A DNA stretch of 64,000 nucleotides from NCBI RefSeq assembly GCF_918698245.1, contig NZ_CAKKMS010000001.1:806001-870000 (forward strand), given 5' to 3'. Positions 1 to 8,308 of this stretch are shown here, piece by piece (positions within the stretch are counted from its first letter, which is position 1; each line of letters starts with the position of its first letter). This stretch comes from Pedobacter sp. Bi126. Lineage in GTDB: Bacteria > Bacteroidota > Bacteroidia > Sphingobacteriales > Sphingobacteriaceae. Under the pieces are notes generated by a model that ran no database searches, had not been told where the DNA came from, and saw only the letters and a list, made by a program, of their open reading frames with translations. Position numbers and translations under genes: made by a program.

Positions 1-147
1 CAATAAAGATTTCGTTTTATCACTTAAAGTAAAACGCTTATCGGCAGTAAAATCAAAACGATGAAAAGCGTACTTACCTACGATATTTAAAATAATTAAC
101 GTGGCTATAACGATGATAGCATTAAGCCATTTATTCTTCAGCTTCAT
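1..147 (-). CDS. gldG: GldG, gliding-motility ABC transporter component (N-terminus only, cut by window edge)
   Basis: Only the first 49 codons are present; the gene runs off the left edge. The visible protein begins MKLKNKWLNAII, then has one hydrophobic helix (about residues 9-26) and a segment ending FDFTADKRFTLS, which is typical of the start of the GldG/ABC-2 auxiliary family. The ATG shares one base with the gldF stop (TAATG), so the two are probably translationally coupled. In Flavobacterium GldA, GldF and GldG form an ABC transporter linked to gliding. Many Bacteroidetes keep these genes without visible gliding, so the role here is inferred. Confidence 0.8.
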   Translation of the reverse strand, partial: MKLKNKWLNAIIVIATLIILNIVGKYAFHRFDFTADKRFTLSDKTKSLL

Positions 148-872
148 TATCGTTTCCCTCCTATTATTATTTTGGTGAACAATAAAAACAGCACTGAAAA
201 AGAAATAAAGTAAATTAGATCTCTGGTATCTAAAACACCACGGCTTATCGAAGTATAATGTTGATTAATCCCTAAATTGCTAATGATATGTTCCATACTT
301 TGAAATGCAGCAAGCTGACTGCTGTAATCAAAACCTAAAAAAGCGAATGCACATAAAGCAGCACTGATCACAAAGGCAATCACCTGATTTTTAGTCAATG
401 CAGATGAAAAAATGCCAATGGATGTAAAGGCAGCACCCAATAAAAATAAACCGATATAAGAGCCAATAACTGATCCCGAATCAATATTTCCTTCAGGAAA
501 ACCCAGCTTTGAAATGCTATAGTAATAAATTAATGTCGGGATTAGGGCAAATAATACCAGAACCAAACTTGCTAAGTACTTTGCCACAACAATCTGCCAG
601 ATTTGGATGGGCCGGGTAATTAAAAGCTCATAGGTTCCCTCTCTCCGCTCTTCAGCAAAAGAACGCATGGTAATGGCTGGAATAAGAAACATGAAAAGAT
701 AAGGCACTAAACTGAAAAAACCATCAAGTTCGGCATAACCATAATCAAGCACCGAGGTATCAGGAAAAAACCAGAGTAACAGGCCAGAAACCAATAGAAA
801 AATGCCAATGGTAATATAAGCAACCATCGAACTTAAGAAACTGAATAACTCGCGTTTAAAAACTGCGTACAT
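147..872 (-). CDS. gldF: GldF, ABC-2 type permease of the Gld transporter
   Basis: A 241-residue integral membrane protein with about six hydrophobic helices, starting MYAVFKRELFSF. It carries the family motif RSFAEERREGTYELLITRP (about residues 70-88), a cytoplasmic loop typical of ABC-2 permeases of the GldF/NosY type. It is the membrane partner expected for the ATPase GldA and the auxiliary protein GldG. gldG follows directly and overlaps the stop by one base; gldA lies 2.7 kb upstream on the same strand, separated by three beta-barrel genes. Family assignment is firm. A function in gliding or in another export process cannot be read from the sequence. Confidence 0.88.
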   Translation of the reverse strand: MYAVFKRELFSFLSSMVAYITIGIFLLVSGLLLWFFPDTSVLDYGYAELDGFFSLVPYLFMFLIPAITMRSFAEERREGTYELLITRPIQIWQIVVAKYLASLVLVLFALIPTLIYYYSISKLGFPEGNIDSGSVIGSYIGLFLLGAAFTSIGIFSSALTKNQVIAFVISAALCAFAFLGFDYSSQLAAFQSMEHIISNLGINQHYTSISRGVLDTRDLIYFISFSVLFLLFTKIIIGGKR

Positions 873-1081
873 GTGCTATTAAAACGCCGAAGTTAACCAT
901 TTATTCCTGCAAATTTAAAAGGAATTGATTAAATGAATGTATTACCAATCAGTGATACTTAAATTTAAAAAGAGGCCGTATCATAAATTTCGGATTGTCA
1001 TCCTAAAGGATAATTTATTTTATAAAACCGATACAGATTACAGAGATTTTTTTTTTGTGCGGTAAATAAGCTGTGAGGAAT

Positions 1082-1230
1082 CGTCATTGCGAGAAGGCTT
1101 TTTCAGCCGACGAAGCAATCTTACAACGATCGCTACTAGCGTGCGCATTAAGATTATTCATTTATGCAGTTGTTTTTAAAGGCATTCATGAGCTCGCTTC
1201 GTTCGGTTATCTTCGTTCCTCGCAATGACG
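1082..1230. repeat. Imperfect palindromic intergenic repeat (GTCATTGCGAG family, copy 1)
   Basis: The outer arms CGTCATTGCGAG (1082-1093) and CTCGCAATGACG (1219-1230) are perfect inverse complements. The interior stretch at 1096-1127 is nearly identical to 42228-42260, so this is a dispersed family. It lies in the 518-base gap between gldF and the next gene, where I see no coding sequence. A half-similar unit at about 995-1024 (GTCATCC...GGATAATTTATT) also recurs at about 42143-42172. Confidence 0.8.
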
Positions 1231-1257
1231 ACCTTTCTAGGGATTCTGCCAGTGGTA

Positions 1258-1303
1258 GCCTGTCGAAGACTTAGTTGAACAACTTTTATGTGTTTCGACA
1301 GGC
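1258..1303. repeat. Inverted repeat, GCCTGTCGAA / TTTCGACAGGC
   Basis: Arms at 1258-1267 and 1293-1303 could form a hairpin with a loop of about 25 bases. This is a second palindrome type in the same gap as the GTCATTGCGAG repeat. It has no T-run suited to the neighbouring genes, so it is listed as a repeat and not as a terminator. Confidence 0.65.
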
Positions 1304-1390
1304 TCTCCGTAAGAGTCATTTGGATAACATGACAAAATCTGAGGAGAAATTGTCTTTGTGATACAACCTCTTCTTTATTTCTCGGCTGGT

Positions 1391-2047
1391 TTAGAAAGAA
1401 AAACCTACCCCTACTGAGAAAACTTTATTTTTAAAGGTAATTTCGTCAGAGAGATCTGTATCTGCTATACTGCTTAGTCCCAATCCGTAGCCTGCATGAA
1501 TATTAAAGCCATTGTTTAATTGGTAACCGGCTAAAAAGTTTAAACCAAAATCCGTCCGTTTAAATTCTGATTCTGCTTCACCAAATTTAATATCTTCTTT
1601 TATCGACCCATATTTACCATTTGCGCTTAATGTGTAAGCAAAGTACGGTCCGGCACCTAGAAATACTTTACCAGCGTTTCCTACTTTAAAATTCGCCAAT
1701 AGGTTTACTGGTAACTCCAAATATTTAAAGTTTAATGTTGCATCTTCAGTAGTTGCAATGTCATTATCCTCAAAGTTAATGTCGCCGTTTGTCAGTTTTG
1801 TTCCTTTGTTTATAAAAGTTAAACCAGGTTGAATTGAAATTACATCAGACAGTACAAATTCGGCCGTACCGCCAACATAATAAGATGTTTTTGCATCAAA
1901 ACTTACCGATGCATTTCCTGAGGAGATGGTCATGTTTGGAAAGGCCACCCCGGCTTTCACACCAAAAATTACAGGTTTGTTTGATTGAGCTGAAGCTGCA
2001 AAGCCTAAACTTGCAACTGTTAATAAAGATAATACTAGTTTTTTCAT
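1391..2047 (-). CDS. Secreted outer-membrane beta-barrel protein (PorT/OMP_b-brl type)
   Basis: 218 residues starting with a clear signal peptide (MKKLVLSLLTVASLGFAASAQ, cleavage expected after SAQ). The mature part is a run of alternating strands ending in an aromatic residue (VFSVGVGFSF), as expected of an eight-strand outer-membrane barrel of the PF13568 type. It contains YLELPVNLLANFKVG, a typical strand motif of that family. The signal peptide is almost identical to that of the next gene upstream (2241-2762), but the mature domains differ. No specific ligand or partner can be inferred. Confidence 0.8.
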   Translation of the reverse strand: MKKLVLSLLTVASLGFAASAQSNKPVIFGVKAGVAFPNMTISSGNASVSFDAKTSYYVGGTAEFVLSDVISIQPGLTFINKGTKLTNGDINFEDNDIATTEDATLNFKYLELPVNLLANFKVGNAGKVFLGAGPYFAYTLSANGKYGSIKEDIKFGEAESEFKRTDFGLNFLAGYQLNNGFNIHAGYGLGLSSIADTDLSDEITFKNKVFSVGVGFSF

Positions 2048-2194
2048 CTGATTTTTTGAGAGTTGTTTTTGAAAATTATTTTTTAGTTTACGTGCCTTCG
2101 CCTATTTGGTAAAAACATACAATGATAAACAAACTAACTTGATAGTTAAAATTATTTTGTAACCGATGCAACTTTAAATAGGTGATAAACAACA

Positions 2195-2218
2195 AAGCCC
2201 CCAATTTCTTGGGGGCTT
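2195..2218 (-). terminator. Rho-independent terminator downstream of the 2241-2762 gene
   Basis: AAGCCCCCAA (2195-2204) and TTGGGGGCTT (2209-2218) pair perfectly around a four-base loop. On the minus strand the hairpin is followed by TTGTTGTTT. It lies 22 bases beyond the stop of the beta-barrel gene. Confidence 0.85.
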
Positions 2219-2240
2219 CTAAATAAATTATGGTTTAATA

Positions 2241-2762
2241 CTATAAACCGAAAGCAAAGGCAGCGCGGATACCTACAAATGATAAGGTAGTGCTGTTTTT
2301 CGACCATCCTTCATAGCGTACTCCTAAGTCAATACTTGATTTATCAGATACTGAAAATGAAGCACCTAAAGTTGGAGCGTAAGAAAATGCGGTACCCCCA
2401 TTATTTTCGGTAAAAATTGCAGCACCTAATTCGCCAGCTCCGTAAAAGTTACCACCAAAATAATATTTAGCACCTGCTTTCAAAGGAATAACTCCTGAAT
2501 TAGTAGCACCAAGATCTTTCCAAGCCTTTTCTGGAGCTACTGAAATATAACCTGCTGATGCAGTTAAGTTCAATGATTTGGCAACGTTAAATTCACCCAT
2601 TACTGAACCTCCATAGCCCAAGCTTAGTCCATTTGTATTATCACCAACAGGCAATAAGAAATCTGGTCCAACACTAATTTTGTTAACCGCTCCTTCTGTT
2701 TGAGCTGAAGCTGCAAAGCCTAGGCCTGCAACCATTAATAAAGAAAGTAATACTTTTTTCAT
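2241..2762 (-). CDS. Secreted outer-membrane beta-barrel protein, paralogue A
   Basis: 173 residues with signal peptide MKKVLLSLLMVAGLGFAASAQ and a glycine- and aromatic-rich barrel. The C-terminal half (YYFGGNFYGAGELGAA, IDLGVRYEGW, FVGIRAAFAFGL) aligns with the gene at 2997-3539 (YQLGESFYAEGQLGAA, LDLGIRYEAW, FVGIRFAYVFGL). The two are therefore tandem paralogues. A strong terminator follows the stop. The likely location is the outer membrane; function unknown. Confidence 0.8.
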   Translation of the reverse strand: MKKVLLSLLMVAGLGFAASAQTEGAVNKISVGPDFLLPVGDNTNGLSLGYGGSVMGEFNVAKSLNLTASAGYISVAPEKAWKDLGATNSGVIPLKAGAKYYFGGNFYGAGELGAAIFTENNGGTAFSYAPTLGASFSVSDKSSIDLGVRYEGWSKNSTTLSFVGIRAAFAFGL

Positions 2763-2996
2763 GTGATTTTTATTTATTGTTCGTTAATTATTTTGCTTTT
2801 ATAGACAAGCATGATGCCAAAAACGTTACAAACAAAATAAAAAAAGCAAAAATAAACATTTAAAATGCTGATAAACATATAGTTACAGGTAACAAATTTT
2901 TATTCCAAAAAGTTGTAAACCTTAACTTGCGCTTATATATTGTAGCCTTTGATGAACAAATTGAAGAAAAGGAAAGAATAATCTTACAGTTATTGA

Positions 2997-3539
2997 CTAT
3001 AGTCCAAAAACATACGCAAATCTGATTCCAACAAAACCTTTGGTATTGGTCTTATTTAAATCAGACAATTCATTTTTACCTGTCCATGCTTCATATCTGA
3101 TCCCTAAATCGAGTTTATTTTCACCAGATAGCTTAAATTGATTTCCTATACCAGGCGACCAAACAAATACCGTTTTTTGTCCATTATTTAATGGCAATGC
3201 TGCCCCTAACTGCCCTTCGGCGTAAAAACTTTCTCCCAGCTGATATTTCAGGCCAGCTTTAACAGGGATATAAGTCAAATCCTGAACCTTAAAAAGCTGG
3301 TTTCGCTTACCAAAAAAATTCATAAAACCTCCGTTTAAGGATATGGCAAAATCAGCAGCTATTGGGAAATCGGCTTTTATTGATGCGCCTAAACCTATTC
3401 CGGATAAATTAACGAAGTTACCCGATGGCAAACCTATTTCGGCACCCATACCTATATTAGCGCTATTTTGGGCTTTCAACATAACAGGTGTTAAAAATAG
3501 AAGGACTATTAAGGCGTTTTTTATTTTTTGGTAAAGCAT
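2997..3539 (-). CDS. Secreted outer-membrane beta-barrel protein, paralogue B
   Basis: 180 residues with N-terminal signal MLYQKIKNALIVLLFLTPVMLKAQ and a short barrel resembling paralogue A downstream of it. The start lies only three bases after the gldA stop, so it is probably co-transcribed with gldA. The final strand (IRFAYVFGL) ends hydrophobically, as needed for BAM recognition. Function unknown; the gldA linkage may be only positional. Confidence 0.78.
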   Translation of the reverse strand: MLYQKIKNALIVLLFLTPVMLKAQNSANIGMGAEIGLPSGNFVNLSGIGLGASIKADFPIAADFAISLNGGFMNFFGKRNQLFKVQDLTYIPVKAGLKYQLGESFYAEGQLGAALPLNNGQKTVFVWSPGIGNQFKLSGENKLDLGIRYEAWTGKNELSDLNKTNTKGFVGIRFAYVFGL

Positions 3540-3542
3540 GAA

Positions 3543-4250
3543 TTAAGCAGTAAGTTTTCTGAAAATAGCTTCTAATGATTGTTGTTTATGTATTTTTTTT
3601 AGGCCTTCGAGCGAATCTTTCGCTACGATTTTACCTTTGCTAATGATGATGATGTCATCGCATATGGCTTCAACCTCTTGCATAATGTGGGTAGAAATGA
3701 CAACCGTTTTAGCTTCACCTAATGTTTTAATCAGCTGCCTGATATCAACCAATTGGTTCGGATCTAAACCGGAAGTGGGTTCATCTAAAATTAAAACCGC
3801 TGGATTATGGATTATCGCCTGGGCCAAACCTACCCTTTGACGATACCCTTTGGATAACGCACCAATTTTTTTATGCTGCTCTGGTGTTAAGCCTACCATT
3901 TTGATGACTTCATCAATCCGTGCAGGTAAATTGGTAAGTTTATACGTTTGACCAACAAAATTTAAAAATTCCTTTACGTACATATCAGCGTAAAGCGGTG
4001 TATTTTCGGGCAGGTAACCAATATGCTTTTTAGCTTCAATGGCGTCGGAAAGAATGCTTTTACCAGAAATTTCAGCCTCACCAGATGTAGGTTCTAAATA
4101 ACCGGTAAGCATACGCATGGTGGTAGATTTACCAGCTCCATTAGGGCCAAGAAAACCCAAAATACGACCTGGCCTGGCTTCAAAGCTAATCGAATCAACC
4201 GCCCTTTGCTTATCGTAATGTTTAGAAAGATTTTTAACTGAAATACTCAT
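3543..4250 (-). CDS. gldA: GldA, ATP-binding subunit of the Gld ABC transporter
   Basis: 235 residues when started at MSISVKNLSKHY. A start nine codons upstream (4277) is possible, but those codons lie in a repeat, and the 4250 ATG has an A-rich leader. Walker A is GPNGAGKST (residues 35-43), the ABC signature lies in LSKGYRQRVGLAQA, and Walker B is AVLILDEPTSGLD. The N-terminal features and the GYLPENTPLY segment fit the GldA/NatA-type family. It should power GldF/GldG export, although here it is separated from gldFG by three barrel genes. Confidence 0.85.
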   Translation of the reverse strand: MSISVKNLSKHYDKQRAVDSISFEARPGRILGFLGPNGAGKSTTMRMLTGYLEPTSGEAEISGKSILSDAIEAKKHIGYLPENTPLYADMYVKEFLNFVGQTYKLTNLPARIDEVIKMVGLTPEQHKKIGALSKGYRQRVGLAQAIIHNPAVLILDEPTSGLDPNQLVDIRQLIKTLGEAKTVVISTHIMQEVEAICDDIIIISKGKIVAKDSLEGLKKIHKQQSLEAIFRKLTA

Positions 4251-4260
4251 TTTGTGTTTT

Positions 4261-4340
4261 TTACCACAGATTTGCATAGATAAACACAGATTTCATAATT
4301 GGTTAAACCGATCTGTGTTCATCCTTCCATCTGTGGTTAA
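4261..4340. repeat. Palindromic repeat of the ACCACAGAT...AACACAGAT type
   Basis: The left half (TTACCACAGAT at 4261-4271, then AACACAGAT ending about 4291) is mirrored by ATCTGTGTT (4311-4319) and ATCTGTGGTTAA (4329-4340). The unit lies between the GDPD lipoprotein gene and gldA and runs into the extra upstream codons of the longer gldA reading frame. That is one reason to prefer the later gldA start. Confidence 0.75.
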
Positions 4341-5257
4341 TTTATATGCACTGAACTTATTTTTTTATTATACCTAAACTTATCCAGTTCTTCTGATGCC
4401 TGTGGTAAATTGTCGCTAGATAAAATATCTGCACCATTATTAACCAAATGATAATAAACATTTTTTACCGGACTGGCAATGGCGCTTTTATCAATATTCC
4501 CCATGGTGCCTAAAATAGTGGTAATGCCTTTGTTGTGCAGGTATTGGTACAATTCTTTATCCGGGGCAGAAACACCAACAAAAGCTACAATACGGTTATT
4601 AGGTATACCCAAGCTATTTAAACGTTTCAATTCTGCTTTCTTTTGAATGGAAGCTGAAATCATGAGTTCGGGTGCCAATTGATGTACCTCCTTAGCCTGG
4701 TTGGCCGTATAGGTAATGATTATTGAATTACTTTCTACTTTATACTGCCTTACCTTTTCGATCACTTTGGCATAAGAAACACCCTTTTTCAAATCGATGG
4801 TTAATAGAACTTTTCCTTTGCTCCAGCTCAATACACTATCTAAAGTCGGGATTTTAAATTTTGTTTCTTTTCCCTCATCGTCTTTAAGATTAAAAGCCTT
4901 CAGTTCTTGATAAGTATAATTGCCAATCGGTCCTTTTCCTGTCGAAGTGCGATCGAGCCGATCATCGTGCATAATCACCATAACCGAATCTTTACTGTAA
5001 GCAATGTCGAATTCGATTATTACTGGATTATAGGTGGTAGCATTATCGAAAGTTTCGATACAGTTTTCAGGAAAACCAGGCATTGGGCCACCACGATGAG
5101 CACTGATTAATGGAAAACGGTTTTCGGGCGACCATTTTAAGAATTGATATAACTCCGTGGGTGTATTAAACTTAATATATTGATGGCTTTTTTCTTCTGG
5201 TTTGCATGAGGTAAAAACTGCAACCACAACCAAAAATAGCAAATGATGGAATTTCAT
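4337..5257 (-). CDS. Glycerophosphodiester phosphodiesterase-family lipoprotein
   Basis: 306 residues with a lipoprotein signal ending in FTSC (lipid-anchored Cys18). The GDPD catalytic pattern is present: SAHRGG with His54, FPEN with Glu64-Asn65, IEFDI with Glu82 and Asp84, and MHDD with His97. The enzyme should cleave glycerophosphodiesters to glycerol-3-phosphate and an alcohol, in the periplasm or at the cell surface. The lipid anchor and the family (GDPD TIM barrel) are clear; the exact substrate is not. Its stop lies in the palindromic repeat that separates it from gldA. Confidence 0.87.
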   Translation of the reverse strand: MKFHHLLFLVVVAVFTSCKPEEKSHQYIKFNTPTELYQFLKWSPENRFPLISAHRGGPMPGFPENCIETFDNATTYNPVIIEFDIAYSKDSVMVIMHDDRLDRTSTGKGPIGNYTYQELKAFNLKDDEGKETKFKIPTLDSVLSWSKGKVLLTIDLKKGVSYAKVIEKVRQYKVESNSIIITYTANQAKEVHQLAPELMISASIQKKAELKRLNSLGIPNNRIVAFVGVSAPDKELYQYLHNKGITTILGTMGNIDKSAIASPVKNVYYHLVNNGADILSSDNLPQASEELDKFRYNKKISSVHIN

Positions 5258-5349
5258 GCTTCAAAAGTAAGGTTAATTGGTTAATTGTTGAAATCTGATA
5301 ATCGCGCTATCATATCAGTTTACCATTCATACTTTTAAATAATTAACCT

Positions 5350-5982
5350 TTACGCAAAGCCATTTTTGATGGCAAAAACAGCCAATCCTACCCTGGTTTT
5401 AAGTTCGAGTTTTTCGCATAACTGATCGCGATAGCTTTCAACAGTACGTGGACTACAGAACATTTTATCAGCTATTTCCTTATAATTAAGTTCGGTAACA
5501 GTGTATTTTAAAAACTCTTTCTCCCGATCTGAAATTTTGATCTCAACATCTTTGGTTTTATTGAGGCTGGAGAAAATGATTTTTGATGCCCAGTCAGGGT
5601 AAAAAAATCCGTTGATATTCAATTTTGTGAGCGCGTTTTCGAGCTCTACCGGATGCGCATTTTTTAGCAGGTAGCCTTTAGCACCGTTGCTAACCATTTT
5701 AATCACACTTTTCTCTTCACCCTGCATACTCAGGGCCATTACTTTTACCTCTGGATGGTGCGCAGTTACCCAGGTTACGGTTTCAAAACCATCCATAATG
5801 GGCATACTAATATCCAAAAGCAAAATATCGGGAATTTTACTGCTGTTTTCGAAGTTTTTAATCAGCTCTTTTCCGTTCTCACAAACATACATCACTTCAA
5901 AGGCTGCAAAATTATCTATAATGCCCTGAAGTGCCTTTGCTATCAGGATATGATCATCAACAATAACTATAGTTTTTTTCAT
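5350..5982 (-). CDS. NarL/FixJ-type response regulator
   Basis: 210 residues. The receiver domain has the acidic pocket Asp9-Asp10, phospho-acceptor Asp57 (LLLDISMP) and the usual C-terminal lysine (YLLKNAHP). The LuxR-type helix-turn-helix is at about residues 149-210 (ISDREKEFL, NYKEIADKM, SPRTVESYRDQL). The start codon overlaps the stop of the upstream histidine kinase as ATGA, so the two are a coupled pair. The target promoter is unknown; the divergent subtilase is a reasonable guess from position only. Confidence 0.92.
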   Translation of the reverse strand: MKKTIVIVDDHILIAKALQGIIDNFAAFEVMYVCENGKELIKNFENSSKIPDILLLDISMPIMDGFETVTWVTAHHPEVKVMALSMQGEEKSVIKMVSNGAKGYLLKNAHPVELENALTKLNINGFFYPDWASKIIFSSLNKTKDVEIKISDREKEFLKYTVTELNYKEIADKMFCSPRTVESYRDQLCEKLELKTRVGLAVFAIKNGFA

Positions 5983-6764
5983 GCCGGGCCATTTAAAATA
6001 ATAGTAAGTGTAGTGCCTAAACCGGGTTTGCTTTCTAAATTAAATTGTCCACCGATAATTTCGGCTCTTTTTTTCATGTTTTTTAATCCTATACCATCAG
6101 AAGTGATTTTAGTATAATCAAATCCTACTCCATCATCCTGTATTTTTAATGTTAAAAAAACTTCAGGAGAAGAATTTAACTGAATTTTGATATTGCTGCA
6201 ATGTGCATGCTTTAAGCTATTTTGAAGAAATTCTTGTGTTATCCTTAATAATACATTCTTTTTTACAAACTCCAGATCTATACTTTCGCAATTGTATTGA
6301 AAGATTACCTTACATTTTTTCAAAGCATTGAGGTTGTTCACTTCTTCCTGTATTAAAGTTACAATTTCATTTTCACTTATATTATCGTTCGTTAAGTTTT
6401 TCGACAAACTCCTCAAGTCTTGCAACGATGAATTAATGATCTGATAAATCTGCTCAATTCTTTTACTTGCCTGAGGCACTTTGTTTTCGTGCACCAGCTG
6501 TTGGGTATAAAGGCTCACCAACGTTAACTTCTGCCCGATATTATCGTGTAGTTCACGGCCAATCTGCTGCATGGTGGCCTGTTGTATTTCTAACTGGGTA
6601 GTTAAAAGTTCCTTCTGATGTATTTCGTTGGTAATTTTGATTTCATTCAGATATTCCCTTTTCCGTTCTTTATATTTTTTAATATAGACCATAATGGCGA
6701 CTACAAAGAGCACGAAAAACAGGTTAAAAAGGATGATGGTAATTAAGAGCTCTGTTTTCCCCAT
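5979..6764 (-). CDS. Sensor histidine kinase (HisKA_3 type)
   Basis: 261 residues. One N-terminal membrane helix (about residues 7-28) is followed by a coiled coil, then the DHp motif GRELHDNIGQKL with phospho-acceptor His73, and an HATPase domain with the N box (ITQEFLQNSLKHA) and G boxes (DDGVGFD, GIGLKNMKKRA). There is no obvious extracellular sensor domain, so input may come from the seven-helix protein encoded just upstream, whose reading frame overlaps this one by 22 bases. It pairs with the downstream NarL regulator. Confidence 0.9.
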   Translation of the reverse strand: MGKTELLITIILFNLFFVLFVVAIMVYIKKYKERKREYLNEIKITNEIHQKELLTTQLEIQQATMQQIGRELHDNIGQKLTLVSLYTQQLVHENKVPQASKRIEQIYQIINSSLQDLRSLSKNLTNDNISENEIVTLIQEEVNNLNALKKCKVIFQYNCESIDLEFVKKNVLLRITQEFLQNSLKHAHCSNIKIQLNSSPEVFLTLKIQDDGVGFDYTKITSDGIGLKNMKKRAEIIGGQFNLESKPGLGTTLTIILNGPA

Positions 6765-7390
6765 ATAAATGAAATTGAGAATAATACATACATTACAATC
6801 CCTGATACCAGAAAATAATCGAAATAAATATTCCAGATCTGGATATAAGCCCGCAATAAGGAATAAAACGTAAGAAAAGGTAATGTACCGATATAGAATA
6901 AGGTTACGCCTAAATTAATATAAAACATTCTATTTTCATGAAAGTTGAGAATGTTGATTGAGTTTACCTGATTATAATATTCTTTGATAACCAAAAACAT
7001 TAAGAGTAAACATCCAAAAGTATAGCTAAAGGAAAAATATACTTTACTTTCCTTAAAGAATAATCTGCTGAGTATAAATGAAATTATGTACAACAAAGAG
7101 AGTATCACAAATAGTCTTTTATCCTTAAATGATTTTACTGCATAAAGCCAGTAAAAAAAGATAAACTGGAAAGGGATAACGATATAGTTATAATATTTAG
7201 TTTTTGAAAAGCTGATATATTCTCCCCCACATTTCCCAATTACTTCACAGATAAAAATAATGATCAGATAATAGATAAAATACCTCCAATGTTGCCCCTT
7301 TAACCGTTTAAAGTAGCAAAACGCAATCAATGCAGCCACTCCTTCAATCCAGAGAAAAATGTCGCTCAGAAATTTCTGGAAGTCGTTCAT
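6743..7390 (-). CDS. Seven-helix integral membrane protein of unknown function
   Basis: 215 residues, almost entirely membrane, with about seven hydrophobic segments and aromatic-rich helices (FFYWLYAV, YFSFSYTFGCLLLMF). I recognise no catalytic motif. The gene overlaps the histidine-kinase gene by 22 bases and follows the upstream gene by 12 bases, so it is the second gene of a four-gene operon. By analogy with other short-sensor kinases with a membrane partner it may sense a signal for the kinase. That is inference only. Confidence 0.75.
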   Translation of the reverse strand: MNDFQKFLSDIFLWIEGVAALIAFCYFKRLKGQHWRYFIYYLIIIFICEVIGKCGGEYISFSKTKYYNYIVIPFQFIFFYWLYAVKSFKDKRLFVILSLLYIISFILSRLFFKESKVYFSFSYTFGCLLLMFLVIKEYYNQVNSINILNFHENRMFYINLGVTLFYIGTLPFLTFYSLLRAYIQIWNIYFDYFLVSGIVMYVLFSISFIWGKQSS

Positions 7391-7402
7391 TTCATTAAGA
7401 TA

Positions 7403-8044
7403 TTAATAAGTTTCTATTGCTGAATCGGCTGGTGGAATGGTTTGTCCATGGTTTTGAGCCATTACCTCACGCGATTGACTGTCACTACTATCCGAACTCA
7501 TGGCCATTAAGGTAATGGGTTGCTCTTTTTCTCTTTCTTTTAGCGGGAAAGTAGTACGGTCTAAAGGGTTAAAGTCGTAATCCTGGTAGCTTCCATCGCT
7601 GCTCTTCTTCTTTAAAGTAGGGATCATCACAAGTGTATGTTTTTGGGCATAATTTTTCCCTATCGATTTCTCATCCTCAAAACCATTCCATTCGTTGTCT
7701 TTTGGATAGGCAGCATAGTAGAAACGGATACCCAATGCACCATCAGCAATGCGCGGATCTACTTTTTTACTAAAAAATTCGATATCAGCGATGAATTTTT
7801 TTAGGGTTTTTAAACCGAAAGAAACAGAATGGGCATCGTTTATCCCCAATACTTTATTAATTGCTGCTAAATGGTTGTTGCGGTAATTATCAACCATTTG
7901 TTGGATTATTGCCGGATCCATCGTATTTGGACGTCCCCGCCTTTCATTTGTTTTCATAAGATCGATTAGTTTTAGTAACAGATAACATAATAGTACCCCA
8001 CATAAAAATACGATAGCATAGCTAGGTAGATGTTGCATTTCCAT
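7403..8044 (-). CDS. Membrane-anchored protein of unknown function
   Basis: 213 residues with one N-terminal transmembrane helix (about residues 9-27) and a soluble domain of about 180 residues ending in a Ser/Gln-rich tail. I recognise no known family. The soluble part has a mixed alpha/beta look, with an aromatic patch (GIRFYYAAYPKDNEWNGFED). It is the first gene of the operon that continues with the seven-helix protein and the two-component pair, and it is transcribed divergently from the subtilase gene. Confidence 0.7.
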   Translation of the reverse strand: MEMQHLPSYAIVFLCGVLLCYLLLKLIDLMKTNERRGRPNTMDPAIIQQMVDNYRNNHLAAINKVLGINDAHSVSFGLKTLKKFIADIEFFSKKVDPRIADGALGIRFYYAAYPKDNEWNGFEDEKSIGKNYAQKHTLVMIPTLKKKSSDGSYQDYDFNPLDRTTFPLKEREKEQPITLMAMSSDSSDSQSREVMAQNHGQTIPPADSAIETY

Positions 8045-8308
8045 AATTTTTTAGTTTTAATTAAAGTTAACTTTTATTCCCAAATGTGATAAAACTTTTA
8101 TAGATAACAGATGGGGTTTTCCCCATATTTTATTGTTGTTTTTCCCTCTTTTTATTTTGTTGCTTTCACCATTGATTTCTAGTGTTTTACCTAAGGTTTT
8201 TCTGCGCCAACTGTTTCAACTTTGGATTAGTGTTTTAACAACAAAAACACCAATGGGAATAAGCCGAAAATCCTAAACAGAGTAGGCAAAACTTAAAAAA
8301 CTTAAACC
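8045..8308. promoter_or_regulatory. Divergent intergenic region between the sensor operon and the subtilase operon
   Basis: This 264-base region must hold promoters for both operons. It contains a perfect hairpin ATGGGG-TTTT-CCCCAT (8111-8126) and two exact copies of TAGTGTTTTA (8180-8189 and 8228-8237) spaced 48 bases apart. CAACTTTG (about 8218-8225) is close to the Bacteroidetes -7 consensus TAnnTTTG in the subtilase direction. Exact start sites cannot be fixed from sequence. Confidence 0.5.

Noticed and set aside
5755..6117. 120-codon open frame on the plus strand
   Set aside because: It lies antisense to the two-component genes and carries no recognisable protein pattern.
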